Source: Holophagaceae bacterium (GTDB taxonomy: Bacteria > Acidobacteriota > Holophagae > Holophagales > Holophagaceae). From it: a stretch of 40,974 bases of DNA. The position numbers and the translations under genes were made by a program. This document shows positions 1 to 9,856 of the stretch, piece by piece. The notes under the pieces were generated by a model. It was not told the origin of the DNA. It did no database searches and saw only the letters and a program-made list of their open reading frames with translations. How positions within the stretch are numbered: position 1 is the first letter of the stretch; every line of letters begins with the position of its first letter. Where the stretch lies: positions 1 through 40,974 of the forward strand of contig JANYAS010000146.1 of NCBI GenBank assembly GCA_025361205.1, in the 5' to 3' direction.

Positions 1-41
1 TCATGTTCCAGACAATATTCCGGGGTACATCATCCCGTAAG

Positions 42-69
42 TTGACCCTAAGGTAGACTTTCATAGAAA
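42..69 (+). promoter_or_regulatory. candidate promoter of the symporter operon
   Basis: TTGACC at 42-47 resembles a -35 box. TAGAAA at 64-69, after a 16-base spacer, is a weak -10 that lacks the final T. Transcription would start around 76, about 45 bases before the first gene. The assignment is by eye only. Confidence 0.35.
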
Positions 70-120
70 TCGGTGTCGTTCGTGACCTCGTTCACCCATC
101 ACGCGATAGGAGTCTCCGCC

Positions 121-414
121 ATGTTTCATGAACCCGCAATCCAGGGGGGCAAGGATCCAGCCTCGCCCTACAAGACCAAGATCGGGGCCCGGATGTTCCT
201 GGGCTACGCCCTCATATACGCGATCTTCGTGGCCATCAATGTCACACGACCGAACTGGATGAAGGCCATCGTCTGCTGGGGTCTCAATCTCGCGGTTGTC
301 TATGGGTTCTTTCTGATCGTCTTTGCCCTGGTTCTCGCGCTGATCTACAACCATCTGTGCAGCACCAAGGAAGCGGAACTCTCAGAAACCAATACCGAGC
401 GGAAGGACGCCTAA
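121..414 (+). CDS. DUF4212 sodium:solute symporter small subunit
   Basis: This 97-residue protein has two predicted membrane helices (around residues 25-45 and 55-85) and a charged cytoplasmic tail. It matches the small-subunit family (DUF4212) encoded directly upstream of SSS-family symporters of the VC_2705 type, and it probably forms a complex with the permease encoded next. The ATG at 121 is chosen over an upstream in-frame GTG at 73 because TAGGAG lies at 107-112 with good spacing. The stop codon is one base from the ATG of the permease gene, so the two are almost certainly translationally coupled. The substrate cannot be read from the sequence; acetate or another short carboxylate is the usual inference for this family. 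Confidence 0.88.
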   Translation: MFHEPAIQGGKDPASPYKTKIGARMFLGYALIYAIFVAINVTRPNWMKAIVCWGLNLAVVYGFFLIVFALVLALIYNHLCSTKEAELSETNTERKDA

Positions 415-415
415 C

Positions 416-2323
416 ATGGCCATCGCAATCTTCCTGGCCTTCGTGGGCTTCGTCCTCGGCCTGTCGTTCTACTTCGGTCGCAAGACCAAATCCGCCAGTG
501 GGTACTACGCCGCCGGTGGCAACATCCATTGGGGTGTCAACGGCATCGCCTTCGCTGGGGACTATCTGTCCGCCGCCTCCTTCCTGGGCATCTGCGGCAT
601 GATCGCCACCAGCGGCTATGACGGCTTCCTGTATTCCATCGGCTACCTGGCGGGCTGGATCGTGGCCCTGTTCGTGGTGGCCGAACCCATGAAGCGCCTG
701 GGCAAGTACACCTTCACCGACGCCCTGGACTTCAAGTTTAATTCCCGCGGGATCAAGCTGATGGCCGCCATCAGCACCCTGGTCGTGTCGGTGTGCTATC
801 TCATTCCTCAGATGGTGGGTGCCGGGGTGCTGGTTCAGCCCCTCCTAGGATGGCCCCATGCTGTGGGCGTGATCATCGTGGGCACGGTGGTGATCGTCAT
901 CGTGGCCACGGCGGGCATGACTTCCACCACTTACGTGCAGTTCCTCAAGGGCGGCATGCTCATCGTGTTCTCCCTGGTGGTGGTGGTGGTCTTGCTGGTA
1001 CGCGGCTTCTCCACCCGCCCCGACCAGGGTGGCAAGGTTCCCTTCCACGTCTGCACTTCGATCGTTGCTTCCATGCTGGAGGGCAAACTGGTGCCCGCTG
1101 ACCCCGCGATGTCGGTGGTCGAGTTGAAAACAGTCAAAAGCCACACCTTCGTGAAGGTCAGAAAGGAAGCCCGTGACTCCTGGTGGGTGAAGGAAGAGAA
1201 GGACGGCAAACTGAGCCTGTCCGAAGCCCAGTGGGAAATCCATAAAGCTGGTATGGCCTCGGTCGTGAACGGCGAGCCCAATGGCAAGCTGCGACAGATC
1301 GGCCATCTGGAATCAATCGCAGGAGATTCGAGCCCCGATGCCAAGACCGGCGCGGTGGGACCCTTCGCGTTCCTAGCCAAGTTGACGGATAAGGGCACGC
1401 GCATCGAACAGTGGAAATTCGAAAAATTCAAAGATACCTCCGGCGCCGATGTGACGGTTCACTATGCCTACACGACCACGGGCGACCGCATCATGCGCCC
1501 GGGACTGAAGTTCAAGGTCGAAGGTTCCCTCCTGGAGCGGTTGGATTTCATCTCCCTGATGCTGGCCCTCTTCCTGGGTACAGCGGCCCTCCCCCATATC
1601 CTCATCCGGTACTACACGGTTGCCAGCCCCGCAGCCGCCCGAAAATCCACCATTGTGGCCATCGCCGCCATCGGGTTCTTCTATGTCCTGACCCTCTACC
1701 TGGGCCTGGGCGCCATGATCAGCGGCGTGATCAACCCCCTGGACAACAACATGTCCGCGCCATTGCTGGCCCGCTCTTTCGGCACAGTGCTGTTCGCGGT
1801 CATTTCCGCCATTGCCTTCGCCACCGTGCTGGGCACGGTGGCAGGCCTCATCGTCGCGGCCTCGGGCGCCGTGGCCCACGACCTCATGGACCGCTACGCT
1901 CAGGTGAAGATGGATGATGCGCAAAAGGTGCGCGCGGGCCGCATCGCCGCCTTCCTGGTGGGCCTCATTGCCATCGCCCTTGGCATTCTCTTCCAGGGTG
2001 CGAATGTCACCTTCCTCGTGGGGCTGGCCTTCGCCGTGGCGGCTTCGGCAAACCTGCCGTCGATCGTCATGCTGCTCTTTTGGAAGCGAACGACCGCCAA
2101 GGGCATCGCCGCTTCCATCGGCGTGGGCATGGTGAGCTCGCTGTTACTCATCGCCCTTTCTCCCAGCATGTTCAAGCAGTTCGGCCTGGATCCGGCGCAC
2201 GCGCCCGTGCCCTTCGATAACCCGGGCATCTTCTCCATCCCCCTCAGCTTCATCACGCTGGTGGTGGTGTCCCTCCTGACGCAAAAGCCCCAGGGCGAGC
2301 ACCAGGTCGAGGCCGAAGGGTGA
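416..2323 (+). CDS. sodium:solute symporter, VC_2705/ActP-like
   Basis: This 635-residue multi-pass permease belongs to the sodium:solute symporter family (SSS). It carries the usual N-terminal signature (GYYAAGGNIHWGVNG, residues 29-43) and a conserved LALFLGTAALPHILIRYYTV-type segment after the central loop. It should import a small organic acid such as acetate, driven by sodium or protons, together with the DUF4212 subunit encoded one base upstream. A soluble charged loop occupies roughly residues 197-375, between two membrane segments, and looks longer than in ActP. A hairpin terminator follows the gene. The downstream CBS/nucleotidyltransferase protein is probably functionally linked, because relatives of that protein often neighbour this symporter type in other bacteria (from memory). 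The exact substrate is uncertain. Confidence 0.88.
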   Translation: MAIAIFLAFVGFVLGLSFYFGRKTKSASGYYAAGGNIHWGVNGIAFAGDYLSAASFLGICGMIATSGYDGFLYSIGYLAGWIVALFVVAEPMKRLGKYTFTDALDFKFNSRGIKLMAAISTLVVSVCYLIPQMVGAGVLVQPLLGWPHAVGVIIVGTVVIVIVATAGMTSTTYVQFLKGGMLIVFSLVVVVVLLVRGFSTRPDQGGKVPFHVCTSIVASMLEGKLVPADPAMSVVELKTVKSHTFVKVRKEARDSWWVKEEKDGKLSLSEAQWEIHKAGMASVVNGEPNGKLRQIGHLESIAGDSSPDAKTGAVGPFAFLAKLTDKGTRIEQWKFEKFKDTSGADVTVHYAYTTTGDRIMRPGLKFKVEGSLLERLDFISLMLALFLGTAALPHILIRYYTVASPAAARKSTIVAIAAIGFFYVLTLYLGLGAMISGVINPLDNNMSAPLLARSFGTVLFAVISAIAFATVLGTVAGLIVAASGAVAHDLMDRYAQVKMDDAQKVRAGRIAAFLVGLIAIALGILFQGANVTFLVGLAFAVAASANLPSIVMLLFWKRTTAKGIAASIGVGMVSSLLLIALSPSMFKQFGLDPAHAPVPFDNPGIFSIPLSFITLVVVSLLTQKPQGEHQVEAEG

Positions 2324-2338
2324 ACGTGATCCTGAACG

Positions 2339-2379
2339 GGCGGCGCCTTCCGGATTCCGGGGGCGCCGCCGTCCGTTTT
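2339..2379 (+). terminator. rho-independent terminator after the symporter
   Basis: A perfect 9-bp stem (GGCGGCGCC at 2339-2347 with GGCGCCGCC at 2362-2370) encloses a 14-base loop. TTTT follows at 2376-2379. It lies 16 bases after the symporter stop and just before the next gene, so the receptor gene may need its own promoter or depend on read-through. Confidence 0.6.
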
Positions 2380-2387
2380 GATCGAAG

Positions 2388-5300
2388 ATGGATGCCGTGA
2401 ACGACACCCTGCTCGTCAACCTCCACTGCCATTCGAACCTGAGTGACGGTGAGCTTTCGCCTGAGGTGCTGGCCGAACGGCTGGCAGCGGCGGGCGTCCG
2501 CTTCGCGGCCCTCACGGACCACGACACGGTCGAGGGGACCGCCCGCTTCCGCGAGGCCCTGTCCCGAAACGGGGTGGGCTGTGTGGCTGGGGTGGAACTG
2601 ACCGTGCTCGTGGAGGGCGGCACCGCCCACCTCCTGGCCTACGGATTTGATTCGGCCTCGCCCCAGCTGATGGAGGCCCTCCGGCGCATTCACGGGGGCG
2701 GACTGCCGCTCGAGGAGGCGGTGGGTCTGGTGCACGGGGCGGGGGGGCGAACGTTCCTGGCCCATCCCCTGCAGTTGGAACTCGATCTCGACCGGCTGCG
2801 GACCCGGCTCGAGTTGTTCCGAGCCCAGGGCCTGGATGGCATCGAGGCCATTTACGCGCCCTACACCCAGGGACAGATCCTGGCCCTCCTGGCCCTGGCC
2901 GGGGAGCTGAAACTCGCTGTGAGCGCGGGATGTGACTTTCACGGCCCCTTCATGCGGGGACTTTCGGATCTGGGCATCAGCCTGCCCCTGACCCACTGGC
3001 GGACCTTCCGAGATCTGCTCCTAGCCTCGCCGGGCCGTCCCGCAACACCATCCGGCCCCAGCGCCGGACCCCCGAAGCGGCCCCTCCCCAAACTGGACCG
3101 CCGGAACTTCCTCCTGCGCATCGTGGTTCCCACCCTCCTGGCCATGGTGCTGCTGGTGGTGCCGGCCTTCACCTATATCATCCCGGCCTTCGAGGAAGGG
3201 TTGCTCAGCCGCAAACGGGAGATGATCCGCGAACTCACGAATTCCGCCTGCAGCATCCTCCAGGAGTACCACGGGGATGAGGTCGCAGGCCGGATGACCC
3301 ACGCCGAGGCCCAGGCCGCCGCGGCGGCTCGGATCCAGTACCTCCGTTACGGCAAGGAGGGCAAGGACTACTTCTGGATCACGGACCTGCAGCCCCGCAT
3401 GGTAATGCACCCCTACCGCACCGACCTGAACGGGCAGGATCTCAGCGCCTTCCAGGATCCCAAGGGCAACCGGGTCTTCGTGGAATCGGTGCGGTTGGTC
3501 CAGGCCCACGGGGAGGGCTACCAGGAATACCTTTGGCAGTGGAAGGACGATGCCCTCCGCCTGGCGCCCAAACAGTCCTATGTCCGCCTGTTCCGGCCCT
3601 GGGGCTGGGTGGTAGGCACCGGCATCTACCTCGACGATGTCCACGCGGAAATCGCCGTCTTCACCGGCCGCATCATGTGGGCGACGGGCCTGCTGGCGCT
3701 GGTCATTGCCCTCCTGCTCCTTTTCGCCACCCAGCAGAGCTTCCGCCTGGAGCGCCAACGGGCGGTGGCCGAGAACGCCCTCCGGGAATCCCATGAGCGG
3801 TACCGCGCGCTGGTTGAGGCCTCCAAGGAGGGCACCGTCATGCTGCTGGGGGGCCGGAGCGTCTTCGCCAACCAGACCTTTCTGAACCTGGTGGGATGCA
3901 CCGAGGAACAATGGGCTCTCCTGAGCCTCGATGAGGTGCTGGCTCTTCGGAACGGATCTATGGCCCCCTCCCAGTGGATGGCCTCCGCTGAGGGCTCTGA
4001 ATCCGAAGCCGGGCCTGTTCCCGTGGATGCCGTCCTGCGCCGCCGGGACGGGGGTACCACCGACGTACTCCTGTCCACGGAGCGCATTTGCCTGGGCGCC
4101 CGGGAGGGGGCGATCCTCATCGTCCGGGACCTGAGCCTCCACCAGGGGGTGCTGGCCGCGCGGGAGCGGGAGGACCGGGAGCGCGACGCCCTCATCGCCG
4201 AGTTGCAGACGGCCCTGCTGCACCTGGGCGAGCCGGTGAAGCGGTTCATGCGGGAGCCCCATGCTGCCGGGTTCCAGATGCCCGTGAGCCAGGCCGCCGC
4301 CCTCATGAGTCGCCACGGTGTGGACGCGTTGCTGGTGCAGGGCCCCTCGGGTGAACCCCTCGGCGTGTTCACAGACCACGACCTCCGAGACCGGGTGGTG
4401 GCCCGGGGCCTGGCGTTGGATCGTCCCCTTTTTGAGGTGATGAGCTCGCCCGTGCTCACCGTCTCGCCCACGGCGCAGGGCCACGAGGCCCTTCTACTCA
4501 TGCGAGACAAGGGGGTCCAGCACCTGGTGGTGAAGGGGGAGGACGGCGCGGTGGTCGGGTTGGTCTGGGGCCAGGATCTGCTGCCCGTCGACCGCTATCC
4601 CCTCGCCATCCTGGCCCGGGCCATCCGCGAATCCAGTGGCCCGGAAGAGGTGATCGCCCATCGGGGACGCCTCCCGTACCTGGTGAAGGCGCTGCTGGAG
4701 AGCGGCGCGCGTCCCCAGCACGTATGCCGGGCCATCTCGGCGGTGTCCGATGCGGTGGTCCAGAAGCTCCTGGCTTTCGCCCAGGCCGGTCTGGGCGCCC
4801 CCCCCGCTCCCTATGCGTTCATGGCCCTGGGCAGCGAGGGGCGAGAAGAGCAGACGCTTTTTTCAGACCAGGACACAGCCATTGTGATCGATGCTCCCGA
4901 GGGCTCTGATTCCGGGGCCATCCAGGCCTATTTCCTGGCTCTGGGGGACCGAGTGGGCCTGTGGCTGGAGGCGGCGGGCTACCCCATGTGCCCGGGCGGG
5001 ATGATGGCGGGGAACCCCCGCTGGTGCCAGCCCAGTGCCCGGTGGCGGCATTATTTCAGCCACTGGATTGGGCTCGCGGAAGCCCAGAACCTCATGGAGT
5101 TCAGCACCTTCTTCGACCTGCGTTGTGTGCATGGTGAGGCCGCCCTGGTTTCGGCCCTCAAGCTTCACGTCCGCCAGGAAGTGGCTGCGACGCCGGCCTT
5201 CCTGGGCTACCTGGCGCAAACCACCGTGCAGTACAAGACGCCCAGGGGGTTCTTCGGGAACATCGTGGCCGATGCGCACGGCACCTTCAACGTCAAGGAA

Positions 5301-5627
5301 GCCATGGCGCCGCTGGTGAACCTGATCCGGCTGTATGCGCTCCACCACGGCCTTTCCGACACGAGCACCTTCGACCGCATGAAGCGCCTGAAGGAACTGG
5401 GGGTCTTCAGCCCTTCGGCCCATGAGGACCTCTCGCAGGGCTACGACTTCCTGATGACGCTCCGCCTTCGGCACCAGGCCGAGCGCCTCGTGGCAGGCCT
5501 TCCCGCCGACAACGATATCGAACTGAAAGCCCTCACCCACATCGATGAAAGCCTCCTGAAGCAAGTCTTTGCCCAGATCACCCTCCTTCAAAAGAAGGTG
5601 GGGTTCGATTTTCTGGGTGGGGGTTAG
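2388..5627 (+). CDS. PHP-Cache-PAS-CBS-DUF294 nucleotidyltransferase receptor
   Basis: This 1079-residue protein is one continuous frame. Residues 8-214 are a PHP phosphoesterase domain with the expected metal ligands: HCH at 13-15, D20, TDHD at 43-46, GVE at 68-70, H81, AHP at 125-127 and DFH at 183-185. A proline-rich linker leads to a membrane helix (240-266), a Cache-type periplasmic sensor (about 275-420) and a second helix (428-448). PAS (470-585), a CBS pair (618-735) and a DUF294 nucleotidyltransferase follow; the last has GSEGREEQT and DQD at 815-829, as in the GlnD-like superfamily, and a DUF294 C-terminal helical domain. PHP and the nucleotidyltransferase would both be cytoplasmic. 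Placement after the symporter suggests that it regulates uptake. The start has only a weak ribosome site. The function is inferred from the domains; the substrate is unknown. Confidence 0.85.
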   Translation: MDAVNDTLLVNLHCHSNLSDGELSPEVLAERLAAAGVRFAALTDHDTVEGTARFREALSRNGVGCVAGVELTVLVEGGTAHLLAYGFDSASPQLMEALRRIHGGGLPLEEAVGLVHGAGGRTFLAHPLQLELDLDRLRTRLELFRAQGLDGIEAIYAPYTQGQILALLALAGELKLAVSAGCDFHGPFMRGLSDLGISLPLTHWRTFRDLLLASPGRPATPSGPSAGPPKRPLPKLDRRNFLLRIVVPTLLAMVLLVVPAFTYIIPAFEEGLLSRKREMIRELTNSACSILQEYHGDEVAGRMTHAEAQAAAAARIQYLRYGKEGKDYFWITDLQPRMVMHPYRTDLNGQDLSAFQDPKGNRVFVESVRLVQAHGEGYQEYLWQWKDDALRLAPKQSYVRLFRPWGWVVGTGIYLDDVHAEIAVFTGRIMWATGLLALVIALLLLFATQQSFRLERQRAVAENALRESHERYRALVEASKEGTVMLLGGRSVFANQTFLNLVGCTEEQWALLSLDEVLALRNGSMAPSQWMASAEGSESEAGPVPVDAVLRRRDGGTTDVLLSTERICLGAREGAILIVRDLSLHQGVLAAREREDRERDALIAELQTALLHLGEPVKRFMREPHAAGFQMPVSQAAALMSRHGVDALLVQGPSGEPLGVFTDHDLRDRVVARGLALDRPLFEVMSSPVLTVSPTAQGHEALLLMRDKGVQHLVVKGEDGAVVGLVWGQDLLPVDRYPLAILARAIRESSGPEEVIAHRGRLPYLVKALLESGARPQHVCRAISAVSDAVVQKLLAFAQAGLGAPPAPYAFMALGSEGREEQTLFSDQDTAIVIDAPEGSDSGAIQAYFLALGDRVGLWLEAAGYPMCPGGMMAGNPRWCQPSARWRHYFSHWIGLAEAQNLMEFSTFFDLRCVHGEAALVSALKLHVRQEVAATPAFLGYLAQTTVQYKTPRGFFGNIVADAHGTFNVKEAMAPLVNLIRLYALHHGLSDTSTFDRMKRLKELGVFSPSAHEDLSQGYDFLMTLRLRHQAERLVAGLPADNDIELKALTHIDESLLKQVFAQITLLQKKVGFDFLGGG

Positions 5628-5670
5628 TTCTGTCCGAGGGGACCACCTGCTCGCTCGGCTCGCGATGTCC

Positions 5671-5692
5671 CCCCGGGGCCGAAAAGCCGGGG
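5671..5692. other. intergenic GC-rich hairpin
   Basis: CCCCGG at 5671-5676 pairs with CCGGGG at 5687-5692 around a GAAAA-containing loop. GGGGAC at 5638-5643 and GTCCCC at 5667-5672 can form a competing larger stem. No T-run follows, so this is not a standard terminator. It could be an mRNA 3' structure of the receptor gene. Confidence 0.3.
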
Positions 5693-5727
5693 CCTGCACC
5701 TGCGATGATGGCCTCTGAGGTCATTGC

Positions 5728-8301
5728 ATGCCGTCGTCCCTCATCGCCCACCTGCCCTCCAACGGGAATACCAGCCCAGACGCCCTCCTGGGCGCCTTCC
5801 TGGACTATGCGGACGCCAAGGGCCTGAGCCTCTACCCGGCCCAGGAGGAGGCCATCCTCGAGCTGTTCGAGGGGAAGAACGTCATTCTCAACACGCCGAC
5901 CGGCTCAGGCAAGTCGCTGGTGGCCTCGGCCATGGCCTTCGGGACGCTGGCAGCGGGTCGGCGCTGCATCTACACGTGTCCCATCAAGGCATTGGTGAAC
6001 GAGAAGTGGATGGCCCTTTGCAAGGAGTTCGGCCCCGCGAACGTGGGCCTTTCCACGGGGGATGCCACGGTCAATCGCGATGCGCCCATCCTCTGCTGCA
6101 CCGCGGAGATCCTGGCCAACATGGCCCTCTGCGAAGGGACCGAGGCGAATGTGCAGGACGTGGTGATGGACGAGTTCCACTACTACGCCGACCGCGAGCG
6201 GGGCTTCGCCTGGCAGGTACCGTTGCTGGCCCTGCCGCAGACCCGCTTCCTCCTCATGAGCGCCACCTTGGGCGACACGAGCTTCTTCGAGAAGGAGCTG
6301 ACCTGCCGAAACGGCCTGCCCACGGTCACGGTGAAGGCCACGGACCGTCCCGTGCCACTGACCTTCACCTACGCGGAGCTGCCCCTCGCCAGCACCCTGG
6401 AGAACCTCCTCCAGGAGGGCAAGGGGCCCGTGTACCTGGTGCACTTCACGCAGGCCGAGGCCGCCACCAGTGCCCAGGACTTCATGAGCCTCAACGTCTG
6501 CACCCGCGAGGAAAAGGCCGCTCTTGCCGCGGAGATCGGCACCTTCAAGTTCAACAGCCCTTACGGCGCCGACCTCAAGCGCTGGCTGCGGCAGGGTATC
6601 GGCCTCCACCACGCGGGCCTGCTGCCCAAGTACCGCATCCTCGTGGAGCGCCTGGCGCAAAAGGGCCTGCTCAAAGTCATCTGCGGCACCGACACCCTGG
6701 GCGTGGGCATCAACGTGCCCATCCGCACGGTGCTCTTCACCAAGCTCTGCAAGTACAGCGGGCAGAAGACGGCCGTCCTCAGCGCCCGGGACTTCCACCA
6801 GATCTCGGGCCGCGCGGGCCGCAAGGGGTTTGATACCGTGGGCTACGTGGTGGCCCAGGCGCCGGAGCATGTCATCGAGAACTTTCGACTGTCGCAGAAG
6901 CCAGGCAGGAAGTTCGTAAAACGCCCGGCCCCGGAGCGCAATTACGCCCACTGGGACAAGACCACCTTCGAACGCCTCATCCAGGCCGAGCCTGAGCGCC
7001 TGGTATCACGCTTCCAGGTCACCCACGCCATGCTGCTCAACGTCCTCAATCGCAGGGGCGACGGCTGCCAGGCCATGCGCACTCTCATCCATGACAGCCA
7101 CGAAACGGATCATCAGAAGGCGGCGCATTTTCGCCGGGGCTGGCAGCTCTTCAAGACGCTGGTGGTGCGCGGCATTGTGGAAGTCACGCCGCCCGACGAG
7201 CACGGGCGCAAGGTGCGCGTGAACGCGGACCTCCAGGCGGACTTTGGCATGGACGAAACCCTCAGCCTCTACCTGCTGGACACCCTGCCCCTGTTGGATT
7301 CCGCAGCGCCGGACTACGCCCTCGATCTCATTACGCTGGTGGAAAGCATCACCGAGAACCCGGACTTCATCCTGCGCAGCCAACTGAGCAAGCTGAAGGG
7401 TCAGGCCGTGGCCGAGATGAAACTGGCGGGCATCGAGTACGACCAGCGCATGGAGGAACTGGAGAAGCTCGAATACCCCAAGCCCCTTCGCGACTTCATC
7501 TACTCGACCTTCAATGAATTCGCCGACAAGCACCCCTGGGTGGGCCAGGAAAATATCCGCCCCAAGTCCATCGTGCGGGAGCTGTTCGAAAGCTACCTGA
7601 GCTTCGCCGACTATGTGCGTAATTATGAGCTTCAGCGGGCGGAAGGGCTGCTACTGCGCCACATCAACAGCACCTTCAAAGTGCTTGCCAAGACCGTGCC
7701 CGACGCCGTCAAGACGGACGAGGTACGCGAGATGGAAGCCTACCTCGGGGCCATGCTGCGCCAGGTGGATTCCAGCCTGCTGGATGCCTGGGAGCAGATG
7801 CAGAACCCCGACTTCGAGCGGAAGGAGGAAGCCCTCGCGATGCCCGGCGCCGAGGCAGCCGCCCGTGACATCACCCGCGACCGCAAGGCCTTTACAGCGG
7901 CGATCCGCGCCCGCCTCTTCGCCCTGCTCCACGCCCTTCACAGTGAGGACTGGGAGGAGGCCCTGGCCGTGCTCCAGGAAGCTACTGGATGGGACCCGGA
8001 TGCCTTGGTCGAGCCCTGCGATGGGGAGGAGGAACCATGGACCGCCGACCGCCTCAAAGCCCTCCTGGGCACCTACACCGCCACCCACGAAGGTCCCCGC
8101 CTCGACCCTGAAGGCCGCAACCAACGCCATACCTACCTCCAGCCCAAGCCTGAGGACCCGCGCACCCTCGTTGTCCAGCAGATGCTTGTGGACAGGGCCG
8201 AATTGAACGACTGGGCCCTGGAGGTTGAGGTGAACCTCGATGCATCCCGCGACCTTCAGCGGCCCGTCCTAAGACTCATGCGGTTCGGGGAGTTCCGGTA
8301 G
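5728..8301 (+). CDS. DEAD/DEAH-box Ski2-like helicase with DUF3516 C-terminus
   Basis: This 857-residue superfamily 2 helicase has Walker A TPTGSGKS at 56-63, a DEFH Walker B (148-151, a variant of DEVH), SAT at 178-180, and motif VI as [10 protein letters not shown] around residue 356. The N-terminal half matches Ski2/Mtr4-type RNA helicases. The C-terminal half (about 430-857) is helical and fits the DUF3516 family known mostly from actinobacteria. It probably unwinds RNA or structured nucleic acid in the cytoplasm. The ATG at 5728 has GAGG eight bases upstream. No nuclease or other partner is encoded beside it. The helicase call is very secure; the biological role is not. Confidence 0.9.
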   Translation: MPSSLIAHLPSNGNTSPDALLGAFLDYADAKGLSLYPAQEEAILELFEGKNVILNTPTGSGKSLVASAMAFGTLAAGRRCIYTCPIKALVNEKWMALCKEFGPANVGLSTGDATVNRDAPILCCTAEILANMALCEGTEANVQDVVMDEFHYYADRERGFAWQVPLLALPQTRFLLMSATLGDTSFFEKELTCRNGLPTVTVKATDRPVPLTFTYAELPLASTLENLLQEGKGPVYLVHFTQAEAATSAQDFMSLNVCTREEKAALAAEIGTFKFNSPYGADLKRWLRQGIGLHHAGLLPKYRILVERLAQKGLLKVICGTDTLGVGINVPIRTVLFTKLCKYSGQKTAVLSARDFHQISGRAGRKGFDTVGYVVAQAPEHVIENFRLSQKPGRKFVKRPAPERNYAHWDKTTFERLIQAEPERLVSRFQVTHAMLLNVLNRRGDGCQAMRTLIHDSHETDHQKAAHFRRGWQLFKTLVVRGIVEVTPPDEHGRKVRVNADLQADFGMDETLSLYLLDTLPLLDSAAPDYALDLITLVESITENPDFILRSQLSKLKGQAVAEMKLAGIEYDQRMEELEKLEYPKPLRDFIYSTFNEFADKHPWVGQENIRPKSIVRELFESYLSFADYVRNYELQRAEGLLLRHINSTFKVLAKTVPDAVKTDEVREMEAYLGAMLRQVDSSLLDAWEQMQNPDFERKEEALAMPGAEAAARDITRDRKAFTAAIRARLFALLHALHSEDWEEALAVLQEATGWDPDALVEPCDGEEEPWTADRLKALLGTYTATHEGPRLDPEGRNQRHTYLQPKPEDPRTLVVQQMLVDRAELNDWALEVEVNLDASRDLQRPVLRLMRFGEFR

Positions 8302-8443
8302 GAACCAGGGCAGCCAGTTAACGGTTCATTGGGGAGTTCGAGGAAAGCCGCGCTGGGCAACGACGCATGGGTCCACCTTCAAGGTGCCGATTCCTTCCAT
8401 CGCTGTTTGAATGATAGGAAAGCCCTCGAGCCCCGGGGAATCT

Positions 8444-9856
8444 ATGATCTTGAAGTCCACCGCGCCTGCGGGACTGACCTTCTTTCTGTCGGCGCTCCCG
8501 TTGACATTGGCCGCCCAGGAGCAGGTGCCCCCACCCCCAAGTGCACCGGCGGAACCCCAGGCCGAGAAGCCGCCGGAGTCCTGGGCGGCGGAAGCCCAGC
8601 CCGTGCCCGTGCGCCGAACGCCGGGCCAGGTGAGCCTCTTCGACGAAGAGGACATTCAACGCTCCGGTGCCCGCACCCTGGGCGCGTTCCTCATCCGCGC
8701 GTTGCCAGCCCAGGTGCAAAACCAGGGTGGCCCGGGACTGCCCTCCCGCATCTACCTCGGGGGCAGCCGCCCCCAGGACACCCTCGTACTGATGGATGGC
8801 ATGCCCCTCATGGATCCCGGGCGCCTCGGCCAGGATCTCAACGAGGTTCCCCTTCTCGGCGTCACCCGCATCGAGATCATCACGGGTTCCCCGGGCTCAG
8901 GCATCAGCGGCCAGGGCGGCACCATCGCCCTCTTCACTGGCAAGCCCATCAAGCCTGGGGCTTCCGGCGACCTGAGCGGCCTCGGTGGCAACAACGGCCA
9001 GGGGCAGAGCATGGCGACTCCGGGCTATATCTGGGAGGGTGGTTATCTGCGTGGCGGCAACCTCAGCGCTGAGGAGAAGCAGCCCCTTCCGACGGACCGG
9101 CCCTATCGCCAAGTCACCAACTTCCTCAACCTGGGCCAAGTGTGGGGATCGGCAGTGTGGAGCGCCGCCTGGCGTGGCACCAACTTTGGCCTCCCCCTGC
9201 CCTATCAGGAGGTCACCGACGCCTCCAACGTTTACAACCCCGCGCGGGAAAGCCGCCAGAGGAGTGACATCGGGCAGGTGCGCAGCGACTGGTCCCTGGG
9301 CACCGGGCTGAGCCTCGAGACGACTCTTGGCATCTCCCGCTTTCGACACGATCAGCCCAACGCGGGATCCGCCGTGTCCAGCCATTTCGAGGGTCGTCAG
9401 ACGCGGTTTCAATCGGCGCTGCACTTCGGGACCGGGCCGCGTTCAAGTCTGAGCCTGCGGCTCGACGGAGAGGACACGCGCCAGGACGGGGATGTGGACC
9501 CGGCGGTGCTCGGCGCAGCCAAGGGGAACCAGGTCGGCCTGGGCCTCGAGTGGCACTTCGAGCCCGTGCCTGGCTTCCGCCTGCTGGGCCTGGCCCGGGG
9601 CACCCGGGATCGCCAATCCCTCGTCCAGGGAAACACCGACACGGAAGTGCTCAACGGGTCAGGCCACACCCTTCGCCTCGGGTTCAACCAGGAGCTCGGT
9701 GGCGGGCTCCGGCTCTATGCCGCAGGCGGGGGCGGTCGCACGGCGCCGGCCCTCCTCCAGCAACTGCGCAATGGCCAGGCGCCCCTCGCGGCGCCCCTCC
9801 GCATGGAGCAGAGCACCTCCTTGCAGATCGGGCTCGGCTGGGGCAAGGGCAACTAA
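8444..9856 (+). CDS. TonB-dependent receptor, N-terminal part (interrupted)
   Basis: These 470 residues begin with a signal peptide (ILKSTAPAGLTFFLSALPLT, mature start near AAQEQ) and a proline-rich stretch. A plug domain follows with an opening segment (PGQVSLFDEEDIQRSG), a DTLVLMDGMPL motif and an EIITGSPGS turn, all typical of TonB-dependent outer-membrane receptors. Beta-barrel strands follow. The ATG at 8444 is preferred over one at 8411 because the signal peptide starts there and GGGGAA precedes it. The frame ends at TAA (9854-9856) in the middle of the barrel, but the same frame resumes immediately and runs to 10447 with the rest of the barrel. As written the product lacks its C-terminal strands and could not form a normal barrel. 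The ligand is unknown; the plug is BtuB/FepA-like only in general terms. Confidence 0.75.
   Translation: MILKSTAPAGLTFFLSALPLTLAAQEQVPPPPSAPAEPQAEKPPESWAAEAQPVPVRRTPGQVSLFDEEDIQRSGARTLGAFLIRALPAQVQNQGGPGLPSRIYLGGSRPQDTLVLMDGMPLMDPGRLGQDLNEVPLLGVTRIEIITGSPGSGISGQGGTIALFTGKPIKPGASGDLSGLGGNNGQGQSMATPGYIWEGGYLRGGNLSAEEKQPLPTDRPYRQVTNFLNLGQVWGSAVWSAAWRGTNFGLPLPYQEVTDASNVYNPARESRQRSDIGQVRSDWSLGTGLSLETTLGISRFRHDQPNAGSAVSSHFEGRQTRFQSALHFGTGPRSSLSLRLDGEDTRQDGDVDPAVLGAAKGNQVGLGLEWHFEPVPGFRLLGLARGTRDRQSLVQGNTDTEVLNGSGHTLRLGFNQELGGGLRLYAAGGGGRTAPALLQQLRNGQAPLAAPLRMEQSTSLQIGLGWGKGN

Noticed and set aside
3021..4484. A 487-codon open frame on the minus strand inside the receptor gene
   Set aside because: Antisense shadow of a gene with strong domain matches; no ribosome site or protein-like pattern.
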